Made by a program: the position numbers and the translations under genes. Under the pieces are notes generated by a model that was given only the letters and a program-made list of their open reading frames with translations, did not search any database and was not told the DNA's origin. 64,000 bases of DNA from a candidate division KSB1 bacterium (lineage in GTDB: Bacteria; Zhuqueibacterota; Zhuqueibacteria; Zhuqueibacterales; Zhuqueibacteraceae): positions 382,971 to 446,970 of the forward strand of contig JAPDPX010000002.1 in the NCBI GenBank assembly GCA_034506255.1, read 5' to 3'. Shown here piece after piece: positions 33,881 through 42,797 of the stretch. Position 1 is the first letter of the stretch. Every line of letters starts with the position of its first letter.

Positions 33881-35311
33881 ATGACGCTTGAACGCGGCAT
33901 TGTCGCTGTTTATATGCTGGCCTGCATCGTCATTGGCGTGCTGGCCTCGCGCAAGGTGCTGGCCTCCCGTGACGATTATTGGGTGGCGGGCCGCCGCATC
34001 GGCACGTGGGCAAATGCGCTGGCGATCATGGCCACCCTCGCCAGCGGCGGCTCGATCATCGGCGTGATGGGCCTGGCCTACCAGAACGGCATTCCCTATG
34101 CGCTCGCCATGTTTGCCGGCGCCGTGCTCGGCTTTCCGCTCGCCTCGCTGCTCGTGGCCAAACCGCTGCGATATTTCGGCAAATTCACCATCACCGATTT
34201 TCTCGTCTTTCGCTACCCCCATCCGCTGATGCGCTGCCTGGTGCCGCTGGTGATCGTCATCAGCTTCACGGCCTACATCGTCGCGCAAATGAAAGCCGCC
34301 GGCATCACCGCCAACGTGCTGCTCGGCATCTCCTACAACCAGGCGGTCACCGGCATGGCGCTGGTTTTCATCCTGTATGTTTCCATCGGCGGCATGCTGG
34401 CCGTCACCTGGACGGATGTGATGCAGGGCCTGCTCATGCTCGCCGTGGTCCTGCTTACTGCCGGCATGATGGTGGTCCGCGTCGGCTCGCCGGTGGCCAT
34501 CATGCAGCAGGCCACCGCCGCTGCGCCCATGCTCGGTGCCGTCGCGCAGCAGCCGCTCACCGGCTACCTCGGCGCATTCGTGCTGTGGGCCGCGGCAATT
34601 CCGGTGATTCCCCACATTGTCATGCGGGTGTTCACCGCCAAAGACGCGCAGGGAGCCCGCCTTTCGCTCAACCTGGCGATGGTCGCCTACAGCGCCATGA
34701 TTCTCGCAGCCGTGCTGGCGATCGTGCCGGCGGGCAAGATGCATTTCCCGGCGCTGGCGGATGCCGACACGATTTTTCTCGAAGTGATGAAGCAGGAATT
34801 TCCACCGTTGATTCGCGGCCTGGCGGTGGCGGCCGTGATGGCGGCGGTGATGTCCACCACCGATGCCCTGCTGCTCGCCTGCAGTTCGGCAGTGACGCAT
34901 GATCTGTTGGGCGGGTTCCTGGCGCAGCGCTATAGTCTGAAGGCCGTCAACTGGATCTCAGTAGCGGTGGCGTGGATCATCGGTTTGCTGGCGATGTACT
35001 TTGCCTATTCCCCTCCGGCTTTGCTCACCGCGTTTTATTCCGCGGCCATCGGGCTGCTGAGCGCCGGTTTGTTCGTGCCGGTGATCGCGGGCCTGTGGTG
35101 GAAAAAGGCAACGATCGCCGGCGGGGTGGCGTCACTGCTCACCGGCAGCGTGATCTACCTGGTGGCACAATTCACGCCCGGCATGCCGCCGCTCTCCGCC
35201 ATTTTGCTGGCCCTGCCCGCGAGTGCTCTCGCGATGTGGCTGTGTCGCCGTTTCACCAAGCCAAAGGAGGCGGAAATCGTCGCGGAAATTGCCCGGCTGC
35301 ATCGATCCTGA
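33881..35311 (+). CDS. Sodium:solute symporter family transporter
   Basis: The 476-residue protein has about 12-13 hydrophobic helices and the typical SSSF landmarks: an early ASRDDYWVAGRRIG segment, GGSIIGVMGLAYQNG, VLYVSIGGMLAVTWTDVMQ-like sodium-site region and a long hydrophobic tail ending with a basic segment (RRFTKPKEAE). It moves a small solute with sodium into the cell; the substrate cannot be assigned. ATG 33881 has GGGAAGGGA upstream, so I use it over in-frame upstream sequence without membrane character. The next gene, a threonine dehydratase-like enzyme, hints at amino-acid uptake. Confidence 0.88.
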   Translation: MTLERGIVAVYMLACIVIGVLASRKVLASRDDYWVAGRRIGTWANALAIMATLASGGSIIGVMGLAYQNGIPYALAMFAGAVLGFPLASLLVAKPLRYFGKFTITDFLVFRYPHPLMRCLVPLVIVISFTAYIVAQMKAAGITANVLLGISYNQAVTGMALVFILYVSIGGMLAVTWTDVMQGLLMLAVVLLTAGMMVVRVGSPVAIMQQATAAAPMLGAVAQQPLTGYLGAFVLWAAAIPVIPHIVMRVFTAKDAQGARLSLNLAMVAYSAMILAAVLAIVPAGKMHFPALADADTIFLEVMKQEFPPLIRGLAVAAVMAAVMSTTDALLLACSSAVTHDLLGGFLAQRYSLKAVNWISVAVAWIIGLLAMYFAYSPPALLTAFYSAAIGLLSAGLFVPVIAGLWWKKATIAGGVASLLTGSVIYLVAQFTPGMPPLSAILLALPASALAMWLCRRFTKPKEAEIVAEIARLHRS

Positions 35312-35631
35312 ATCTCGTTGCATTTTGCAAAATTGAGTGCACGCGCTCCTGCCGGAAACTTTCCGGGTGTCACGAAGCGCTTTCGCTGCATGCCGCGGCG
35401 GTTGCGGCGATATGAGCTTGCATGGTGTGCGACCGCTGTTTCCCGGTATTGCGAAGATCCACAATGGTCCCCGGATGGTCGAATGAGTCGAATGAACTCC
35501 GGCGCAAAATGTCATCCACGAAATTGTCATGAATTGTTTTGTGGGATTCGCGTTTTCGCGGGAAAACTCCCGCGGTTGGCGGGTTGCTGGCATGACACTG
35601 CGGTGAATTCTCATTCAAACGGGAGAGTGCT
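35312..35631. other. Intergenic region with CGCGGGA hairpin
   Basis: This 320-base gap lacks a gene. A hairpin with CGCGGGA/TCCCGCG arms lies at 35557-35574, preceded by TTTTGTGGGATTCGCG. Confidence 0.5.
35541..35574. repeat. CGCGGGA hairpin, member of the CCCACGAA repeat family
   Basis: CGCGGGA (35557-35563) pairs with TCCCGCG (35568-35574). The upstream words TTTTGTGGGATTC and TTTTCGCGGG resemble repeats at 13571-13613 and 27111-27203. Confidence 0.45.
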
Positions 35632-36612
35632 TTGCAAAAGATCACGCTGCTTGATGTGTTCGCCGCCCGGCAGGTGATTGCGCCTTATCTCGCGCCCACG
35701 CCGCTTTATCCCTATCCCGGTTTGCATCACCTGCTCGGCACCTCCACCTATGTCAAGCATGAGAATCATCAGCCGGTGGGCGCCTTCAAGATTCGCGGCG
35801 GCATCTATTTCATGAGCCGGCTCGCAGAGGATGAAAAACGGCGCGGCGTGGTCACCGCCAGCACCGGCAATCACGGCCAGGCCATTGCCTATGCCGGCCG
35901 GCTGTACGGAGTCCCCGTCACCATTGTCGTTCCCGCAGCGGCCAACCCGGTGAAGGTCGAGGCCATTCGCAGCCTGGGCGCCCGGCTCGTGTTTCACGGG
36001 CGCAATTTCGAGGAAGCGCGGCACTTTGCGGAGGCGCATGCCCACGCCCGCGGCAACCGCTTCATCAGCTCCGGCGATGAGCCGTGGTTGATCGCCGGCG
36101 TCGCCACCCTAACGCTGGAGATTATCGCAAGTCTGCCGGAGGTGGGAACCATCATCGTGCCGGTGGGTGGCGGCAGCGGTGCTGCCGGCTGCTGCATCGT
36201 GGCAAAGACGATCAACCCGCAGATTCGCGTCATCGGCGTGCAGGCGGAGAACGCACCGGCGGTTTATCTCTCCTGGAAATCCCGCAAAAGGGTGGAGGCG
36301 AAGATCGAAACTTTTGCGGAAGGACTGGCCACCGCCGCGCCATTCGATCTGCCGCTTGCGATTATGCTCGAGCATCTCGACGACTTCGTGCTGGTGAGTG
36401 AGGGGGAAATGCGGCAGGCGGTTCGCCTGCTGATCGAGCATACCCGCAATCTGCCGGAAGCGGCAGCCGCTGCGCCTCTCGCCGCCGCGCTCAAAATCAA
36501 AGCGACACTCGCCCCACGGCCGCTGGTCCTGGTAATGAGCGGCGGCAATATCTCCCTGCCGCAGTTGCAGGAAATTCTAGATCATCCGACTCAAGCGTAC
36601 ATGGCCACATGA
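35632..36612 (+). CDS. Threonine/serine dehydratase-like PLP enzyme, C-terminus altered by element insertion
   Basis: The 326-residue protein is a fold-type II PLP enzyme related to threonine dehydratase. Lys53 in VGAFKIRGG is the cofactor lysine, STGNHGQAIA and PVGGGSGAAG are phosphate-binding loops, and no regulatory ACT domain is present, as in catabolic (TdcB-like) forms. It would deaminate threonine or serine to a keto acid. The start is TTG 35632 with GGGAGAG upstream. The last ten residues (DHPTQAYMAT) and the stop are encoded by the transposable element that begins at 36579. Without the insertion the gene would end ILAGI-stop and overlap the next gene. The core is intact, so the enzyme may still work. 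Confidence 0.9.
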   Translation: MQKITLLDVFAARQVIAPYLAPTPLYPYPGLHHLLGTSTYVKHENHQPVGAFKIRGGIYFMSRLAEDEKRRGVVTASTGNHGQAIAYAGRLYGVPVTIVVPAAANPVKVEAIRSLGARLVFHGRNFEEARHFAEAHAHARGNRFISSGDEPWLIAGVATLTLEIIASLPEVGTIIVPVGGGSGAAGCCIVAKTINPQIRVIGVQAENAPAVYLSWKSRKRVEAKIETFAEGLATAAPFDLPLAIMLEHLDDFVLVSEGEMRQAVRLLIEHTRNLPEAAAAAPLAAALKIKATLAPRPLVLVMSGGNISLPQLQEILDHPTQAYMAT

Positions 36613-36941
36613 CTGTTCTTTGCATCTGATGAACTCCGATAGGAGTGAGAGGTTTATAGCCAAGTGCCGTTCGCCTAAACGAAACCCCAGCGGGGTGACA
36701 TGTGTATCGTGCCTCCTCCTTGATCTCATCTTGAATTGAAGGCAAACGCCGTTACATGTCACTCCCAAAGGAATTTGAAGTTGGAGGTTTTGACAATTAC
36801 TATAAACATTTCACTCCTGGCGGGGTTGGGTCGTTCGCTATCAAGTTAGGGCAAGTGGCTCTCAGTAGAGAAGGCACGGAACTGATTTTGCGATTCTTTT
36901 CATCTTGTTGCCGCAAAATGTACGCAAAATTCGGATGATCC
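36579..36941. mobile_element. Non-autonomous transposable element (MITE-like), copy 2
   Basis: The 363-base element has perfect inverted termini GATCATCCGA (36580-36589) and TCGGATGATC (36931-36940), with an extra A on the left and C on the right. It is flanked by an exact 8-bp duplication, GAAATTCT, at 36571-36578 and 36942-36949. Compared with copy 1 it has a different insert of about 130 bases (about 36698-36826) between two CGGGGT words, and it lacks the insert of copy 1. It carries hairpin modules such as ACTCCGATAGGAGT and AACCCCAGCGGGGT. There is no transposase. The insertion replaced the last codons of the dehydratase gene. Confidence 0.85.
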
Positions 36942-36958
36942 GAAATTCTGGCAGGCAT

Positions 36959-37717
36959 ATGACGCGGTTGTGCGAATTTCGTCCCGGCTTGTGGCTCACC
37001 GAGCTGCAACTGGAGGAATTCGCCGTGCGCGGGGCGGTGATCCTCGGCAACCAGCGCGCAGCAGTGTGGGACACGCTCTCGCATCCGCGCGACCTGCAGC
37101 CGGTGGCGCAATTGCTGGCGCGCCGCGATTTCCTGCTGATTTACAGTCACGCCGATTGGGATCACGTGTGGGGAACCGCCGGCCTGCCTTTTTCCGGCAG
37201 GATGATTTGGGCGCATGAAGCTTGCCGCGCGCGCTTTGCCGGCGACGTGCCGGCTGAGCTGCAACAGAAAAAAAACGCCGAGCCGGGCAAATGGGATGAA
37301 GTTGTGCTGGTGCCACCCACGCACGTTTTCGCGAGCGCGCAGGCGCTCGATCTTGGCGGTGTCAGCTTGTGGTTGCATCATCTCCCCGGCCATACGCGCG
37401 ACAGCATTGTCGGATTGCTGCCCGAGTGGGGGGTGTTGCTGGCGGGCGATGCGGTGGAAACGCCGTTTCCCCTGCTCAATGCCGGCAGCCCGCTCGACCT
37501 GTGGATGACAGCCTTGCAACGCTGGGCGGAGGACGGGCGCGTGCAACATGTGATTCCGGCGCATGGTGAAATTGGCGGCCGCGAATTGCTGCGGCAAAAC
37601 CTCGCTTACCTGCGCGGTTTGCGCGAGGGCGCAACCGCCGCCCCCCCTGCCGACTTGGACCCCTTTTATCGAACCGCCCATCGTGAAAACCTGCGCCTGG
37701 CGCAGAAACTTGCTTGA
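36959..37717 (+). CDS. MBL-fold metallo-hydrolase
   Basis: The 252-residue protein has the metallo-beta-lactamase signature: SHADWDH (His64, Asp66, Asp68, His69), His in HHLPGHTRDS, Asp in LLAGDAVE and His in IPAHGE. Such enzymes hydrolyse a range of esters, thioesters and phosphate compounds with two metals; the substrate is not evident. The ATG at 36959 lies 17 bases past the element. In the sequence without the element it would overlap the stop of the dehydratase gene (ATGA). The next gene starts 19 bases downstream with a perfect ribosome site, so the two remain co-transcribed. Confidence 0.88.
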   Translation: MTRLCEFRPGLWLTELQLEEFAVRGAVILGNQRAAVWDTLSHPRDLQPVAQLLARRDFLLIYSHADWDHVWGTAGLPFSGRMIWAHEACRARFAGDVPAELQQKKNAEPGKWDEVVLVPPTHVFASAQALDLGGVSLWLHHLPGHTRDSIVGLLPEWGVLLAGDAVETPFPLLNAGSPLDLWMTALQRWAEDGRVQHVIPAHGEIGGRELLRQNLAYLRGLREGATAAPPADLDPFYRTAHRENLRLAQKLA

Positions 37718-37736
37718 TTCGCAAGGAGGTGCGGAA

Positions 37737-39320
37737 ATGAGAAAGCTGATGCTTCGGATGTCCGCGTTCTGCATGCTGTTGGTTGCTGCTCCGCTGCCGG
37801 CGCAACATCAAAACGTGCTGGTGGGCAACTTGAATTATCCCAATGAACCGTGTATTGCCATCGATCCCAATAACACCGACCGCATGGTGGCTGCCGCCAA
37901 TTTGGACAACTTCTACTATTCAAACGATGCGGGATTGACATGGACTTCCGGCCGTGCGACTTCGACTTACGGCGTGTGGGGTGATCCGGTGGTGGTGGCG
38001 GATGACCAGGGCAATTTCTACTATTTTCACCTCTCGAATCCGCCCAACGGCAATTGGATCGATCGTATCGTGTGCCAAAAATCCACAGATGGCGGCCGCT
38101 CATGGTCGAGTGGAACGTTTATGGGGCTGGTGCCGATGGCCGGCAGCGCCAAAGCGCAGGACAAAGAATGGGCGGTCGTGGATCGCAACAATCACCTCTA
38201 TGTCACCTGGACGCAGTTCGATCGCTACGGCAGTGCCGCTCCGCAGGACAGCTCGATCATTCGCTTCGCCAAGTCAACGGATGGCGGCGAAACCTGGTCG
38301 GAGCCGGTGCGGATCAACCAAGTTGCGGGTGATGCTATTGACAGCGATGATACCGTGGAGGGCGCGGTGCCGGCAATCGGGCCGCAGGGCGAGATCTATG
38401 TCGCGTGGGCCGGCCCGGCCGGCCTCCGGTTCGACAAATCCACCGACGGCGGGAAAACCTGGCTGGCGGACGATATTTTCATCGACGCCATGCCCGGCGG
38501 CTGGAATTTTTCCGTGCCCGGCATCTATCGCTGCAACGGTTTCCCGGTGACGGTTTGTGATTTGAGCGACGGCCCGCGGCGCGGCACGATTTACGTCAAC
38601 TGGTCGGATCAGCGCAACGGCGAAAATGACACGGATATTTGGCTGGCGAAATCTCAGGATGGCGGGGCGACGTGGAGCGCGCCGATCCGGGTAAATGACG
38701 ACAGCCCCGGCCGGCATCAATTTTTCACCTGGATGACGATCGATCAGGTCAATGGCACGCTCTATTTCGTCTTCTATGATCGCCGGAATTACAGCGACAA
38801 CCGCACCGACGTTTTCATGGCGATGTCACGCGATGGCGGTGCCAGCTTCATCAATTTTAAAGTCAGCGAATCGCCTTTCATCCCGCGGCCGGAGATCTTT
38901 TTTGGCGATTACACCAATATCGCGGCGCACAACAACGTCGTGCGTCCGATTTGGACACGGCTCAACAATGTCGAATTGAGTTTGCTGACGGCAATCATCG
39001 ACCTCGACAAGATTACGGCTGTCCGGGAGCCGCCCGCGCCGCTGTCGCAGGCGCAGACCCCAGCGCAGAATTTTCCCAATCCCTTCGCCGAGGCCACCTG
39101 TCTCTCCTTCAAATTGCACCGGCCGGCGATTCTCAGCTTGAAGATCTATGATCTGCTCGGCCGGGAAGTCGCGACCGTCATCGATCGCAAACCCTACGGC
39201 ATCGGCCAGTACGTCGAGAGCTTTCACCCCCGTGACTTGGGATTGCCCAGCGGCGCTTATTACTTCGTTTTGCAGAACGGCAGCGCGGTGATGAGGAACA
39301 GGATGATCTATGTCAAGTAG
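37737..39320 (+). CDS. Secreted BNR-repeat (sialidase-like) protein with C-terminal sorting domain
   Basis: The 527-residue protein begins with a signal peptide (residues 1-22, ending PLPAQ). Residues about 25-420 contain BNR/Asp-box motifs (STDGGRSW, STDGGETW, STDGGKTW, SQDGGATW, SRDGGASF) of a six-bladed propeller. No catalytic sialidase residues can be identified with confidence. Residues about 440-527 match a type-IX-like C-terminal sorting domain: QNFPNPFAEAT, LSLKIYDLLGREV, GLPSGAYYFVLQNG and a final basic RMIYVK. The protein should be exported to the surface. A perfect AAGGAGGT ribosome site lies at 37723-37730, 6 bases before the ATG. It follows the MBL gene closely. Confidence 0.85.
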   Translation: MRKLMLRMSAFCMLLVAAPLPAQHQNVLVGNLNYPNEPCIAIDPNNTDRMVAAANLDNFYYSNDAGLTWTSGRATSTYGVWGDPVVVADDQGNFYYFHLSNPPNGNWIDRIVCQKSTDGGRSWSSGTFMGLVPMAGSAKAQDKEWAVVDRNNHLYVTWTQFDRYGSAAPQDSSIIRFAKSTDGGETWSEPVRINQVAGDAIDSDDTVEGAVPAIGPQGEIYVAWAGPAGLRFDKSTDGGKTWLADDIFIDAMPGGWNFSVPGIYRCNGFPVTVCDLSDGPRRGTIYVNWSDQRNGENDTDIWLAKSQDGGATWSAPIRVNDDSPGRHQFFTWMTIDQVNGTLYFVFYDRRNYSDNRTDVFMAMSRDGGASFINFKVSESPFIPRPEIFFGDYTNIAAHNNVVRPIWTRLNNVELSLLTAIIDLDKITAVREPPAPLSQAQTPAQNFPNPFAEATCLSFKLHRPAILSLKIYDLLGREVATVIDRKPYGIGQYVESFHPRDLGLPSGAYYFVLQNGSAVMRNRMIYVK

Positions 39321-39864
39321 GAGGGGTGTTGCAGAAGCACGTTTTCCCAAACGGCGCAACGCTGCCCCTCATTTCACAGAGCTGCGCGCGAGAAGGCCGG
39401 CATTGCCGGCTTGCTCTTTTGGGAAGGGCTCAGTGACATCCGACCCAGTCAAGCCTGTCGTGCAGCAAGTATTCTGTGCAACACAGGCGAGCGCCCTCGG
39501 CGCGTGCGCCTCCTGGCAAAGGGAGTACCATCTCACAGCAGAGAAAGCTATGCAGATGACAAGACAGGAGGCAGCGTTTGTTCCTCCAATGAGGGCTGCC
39601 CTGCACTCCGGCAAAAATATCGCTTGACACTCTCCTGCCGGCTAGATAATGTTCCTGCACGCCGCCGGCAGGAGCTTGGACCAGGCCGGAGCAGCGGGCT
39701 GAGCCTGCTGGCAGGAAAATGGGAAGGGACAAGTTGCACGGCCAAGGCCGGCCGGTTGTGACCTGCCATACTCCGCAGAAAATCGCCAGGCCCGGGTGTA
39801 CCCAGATCAAAATGGGTACGCCCGGGCTTTTTGTTTTTGGGATCGCCAGGAGAGGAGTGCTGCC
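39321..39864. other. Intergenic region with hairpins, promoter-like sequence and terminator
   Basis: The 544 bases lack a gene. A TTGACA/GATAAT pair with a 15-base spacer sits at 39624-39650. It overlaps an 11-bp perfect stem, CTCCTGCCGGC (39632-39642) with GCCGGCAGGAG (39664-39674). A strong terminator lies at 39790-39837. A short structured RNA of about 180 bases could be made between them, but I have no family match. ATCGCCAGG occurs on both sides of the terminator hairpin (39782-39790, 39841-39849). Confidence 0.45.
39790..39837 (+). terminator. Rho-independent terminator
   Basis: A 15-bp stem with one G-T wobble (39790-39804 with 39813-39827; GCCCGGGTGTACCCA) closes an 8-base loop and is followed by TTTTTGTTTTT. 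It is the clearest terminator in the window, placed 28 bases before the pseudogene ATG. It therefore ends transcription from upstream rather than that of the pseudogene. Confidence 0.85.
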
Positions 39865-42398
39865 ATGAAAAGTTTCCGCCTTGCCAGAATGCTGTTGGCG
39901 CTCATCTTGATCGGGATTGGCGCTGATCAGCAATGAGTCGTTGCGCAGTGGTCCACTGACCCGGCTGAGAACCTGCAGGTGCTGCGCAATTGTATCGCCC
40001 CCTGCATCGTTTCTGATGGTGACGGCGGTGTGATTATTGTCGGCGAGAGTTTTACGGTAAACCCCGTGCTCTATGCGCAACGCGTGGACCGGTACGGCAA
40101 TATCGTGTGGGATCCCAGCCTGCGCGGCATACGAGTGACCACTGCCGGGGATGAACAAGCAGGAACACTAGTTGTGTCCGACGGCGCTGGCGGAGCCTAT
40201 CTAGGCTTCAATGCGCTCACGATTGTTGGATATGGTGGCGAGCCGCCGGAGCCGATTTATTCGAGCTTTGTCCGAATACAGCGCTTTGATTCGCAAGGCA
40301 GACAACTCTTCGGTCCGGAGGGCATAACAGTCTATGACTACCCAGTTGACACTTTGGAAGGGAGACAAGACATTTATGCTCTTGTCCCGAACGACAGTGC
40401 CGGCGTCTATGTGGTCTGTGGTGACGCTCACGGGCCGGAGGGATTGAATGTCTATGTGAACTACGTTAGGCGCGATGGCCAAATAGCTTGGGAAAGTAGC
40501 ATTGCACTAAATCCGGCAACGAGGAGTTTCATTCAAAAGGATTTCATCGTCTATTCTGATGGCGAGAGCGGCCTGAACATCTATTATCTTCCTGGTACGT
40601 CCTCGTTACCCCACAGATTCCGCCGCATTGACAAAAACGGGCACGTCACAGTCGACAAATTCATCGACACCGGCTTGACTGTCTTTTACCTTTTTTCCGA
40701 CCTGAGGGGCGAATGTATTTTCTTCTGGCAGGATTTCAACCAATTCAACCGTTTGGATACCATTCGTTGTCAGAAGATTGATCGCAACGGAGAGAAATTA
40801 TGGGGCGAGAAGCCGTTGATTGTTGATTCCGCTGGCCAACTTTCTATTCCTCTTGGGATTGGGAAATTGCCTGACGCTACCGGCGGCGCGTTTTTCGCCT
40901 ATCACTCTCGTAACACCACCAGGTTGGTCAGTCTCGACGGTCACGGAATAGTTCGATTCAACAAGGCAGTGGGTAGTTTTGATGGCATGGCATGGAGCCT
41001 GCAACCGTGTATGACTTTGACCCAAAAAAGAGGCATCCTTTATGGTACTACTTATAGTTACGGTGGAGGAAAGTCCGTACACGCGATGGACTCCACCGGA
41101 CAAGAGTTGTGGCCGGCTGTTATCTATACCACGCGCGAAGCATACACCGATTGGAATGGCATGGTCTCCGACGGCAACGATGGCGCTATTGTGGTCTGGT
41201 TTGAGATTCTTCCTTTGCGAGGCATATGGGCGCAGCAGGTCAATGCGAGAGGGCGATTGGGAGAAATAACAAATGTGAAGGATCCTGCGGATCAGAAGTT
41301 CTTGCCCAGGATGTTTCAACTGTTTCCCGCTTATCCCAACCCTTTTGGAGGGGCCGTTCGCATGGCATATCAAATGGCGGAAGAAGGAGTGGCCAGACTC
41401 AGTTATTGGGAGGTTCCGCTCACTGCGCCGAAGGGCAAACATCCCTCTTTCTCGCTCGGCGGCACACAAGCCAAATACGTTTTCATGTCGGGCCGTGCCG
41501 CGCCATTTGAAGTCAAGCTCAGTTCTGCCACTTTTTCCAAGGTAAACATGCTGGCCGGGAACATGGTGCAACGGGCGGTGGGTCTGGTCGAGCCGGTTTC
41601 CGGCGCGTGGCTGAATCTGCGCGTGGAAAATTTTCTGGTGCAGCATGCGGACGGCAGCTTTTCGGCAGTCGACTTTGCGGCCGCGCCCGCGGATACGGCG
41701 AAATTGACCGCCAGCGAGGCTTGGGCAGCGCTGGCCTCGGCGGATTTTATCCTGCCGGCGGACGCGGAAAGTCTGCTCGTGGTTTATGCCATTGCCGGCG
41801 AGAAGGCGACAAGCTTGTCCGACGGCAAAGCACCGCTGGCACTCACGTTTAAAGTCGAAACCATTGGCGACGCAGCGCTGACCAAAACGTCGCAGACCCT
41901 GGCATTGTCCTCCGACCAGGCCTTCAATCAGGCCGGCGTGTTGCCGGGCGTAAGCACCGGCGGTTTGCGCAAGGATTCAAGAGTAATTTTGAGAGTTTAC
42001 CCGAGTCATCAAAAAGCGATGCAGAGGTGGTGGCGAGCCAGGGGCATGTTTATGATCTCAGCAACAGCACGACGGGCGCGTCATCGAAACCGCTGGCGAC
42101 GTGCGCAGGGCAGGTGCCGGCGAGTTTGGTGTTGGAGCAAAACTTCCCCAATCCCTTCAATCCGGAGACGGAGATTTACTACACTCTGCCGGCAGCCGGC
42201 TCCGTGCGGGTCGCGATTTACGACATCACCGGCCGGTTGGTGATGACGCTATTCAAGGGCGAACAGCAAGCGGGCCGTGATATCATTCGTTGGCATGGGC
42301 GGGACAGTCATAGCCGGCCGGTTGGTTCCGGCGTGTATTTCTGCCGGTTGGAAACCCCCGCCGCGGTGCAGACGCGCAAGTTGATGCTCGCGAAGTAG
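39865..42398 (+). pseudogene. Composite, decayed gene for secreted protein(s) with type-IX-like sorting domains
   Basis: A good ribosome site (GGAGAGGAG) and ATG 39865 open a signal peptide (MKSFRLARMLLALILIGIG), but the frame hits TGA at 39934-39936. The same frame continues without break from 39937 through a propeller-like repeat protein (repeated DGDGG, DGAGGAY, DRYGNIVWD words). Near 41330 a sorting-domain start (LFPAYPNPFGG) is cut short and changes into unrelated sequence resembling the end of another secreted protein. A frameshift at about 41972-41985 moves the frame to SNFESLPESSKSDAEVVASQ, which ends in a full sorting domain (EQNFPNPFNPETEIYY ... RKLMLAK). Three separate defects indicate a dead gene formed by joining two paralogues. 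Confidence 0.8.
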
Positions 42399-42434
42399 GC
42401 GGACACAGAATGGCCGCACTCCTCTGCTGCTCCC

Positions 42435-42797
42435 TCAGTTCCTCGAAATCTCTTCGCAGCCGTCGAAGGCCGCCAGCGCTTCGTGCTTGCTGTCGTGCGC
42501 TTCGAACATGCGATTGAGATTGGTCAGTTGCAGCAATCGCCGGACGTTGCGGTGCACGCCGGTGAGCTTGAGTGCGCCGTTGACCGCGTGCAGTTTGCGG
42601 GCGGCGCCCACCAACACGCCGAGCAGAGTGCTGTCGAGGTATTCACACCGCGATAGATCGATCAGCAGGCGGCGCTCCCCGGCTGCGATGAAATGAAACA
42701 ACTGGTGGCGCAACTCGTTGGCGAGCGCAAAATGAGTCTCGCGGCTGGGGATGCAAACGATGAGGATATTGTTTTCGTGGTTGGTTTCGCAATGCAT
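42435..42797 (-). CDS. STAS-domain protein (anti-anti-sigma-factor type)
   Basis: The 120-residue protein is a single STAS domain of the SpoIIAA/RsbV type: ILIVCIPSRET, LLIDLSRCEYLDSTLLGVLVGA with the phosphorylatable Ser56 after Asp55, and LKLTGVHRNVRRLLQLTNL. In such systems a kinase phosphorylates this serine and a SpoIIE-type phosphatase reverses it. A phosphatase of that type is at 60934. No anti-sigma kinase gene is adjacent. The ATG at 42797 has GGAGG upstream; in-frame sequence further upstream has no domain character. Confidence 0.88.
   Translation of the reverse strand: MHCETNHENNILIVCIPSRETHFALANELRHQLFHFIAAGERRLLIDLSRCEYLDSTLLGVLVGAARKLHAVNGALKLTGVHRNVRRLLQLTNLNRMFEAHDSKHEALAAFDGCEEISRN

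Noticed and set aside
36905-36958. Alternative upstream start of the MBL gene within the element
   Set aside because: The extra residues derive from the element end. The ATG at 36959 begins conserved sequence and is the ancestral start at the reconstructed overlap.
39934-39936. TGA read as selenocysteine in the secreted-protein gene
   Set aside because: It lies next to the signal-peptide cleavage region, with no selenoprotein context, and the gene has two further defects.
41970-41990. Programmed frameshift in the same gene
   Set aside because: No slippery heptamer is present, and the premature stop and truncated sorting domain already indicate decay.
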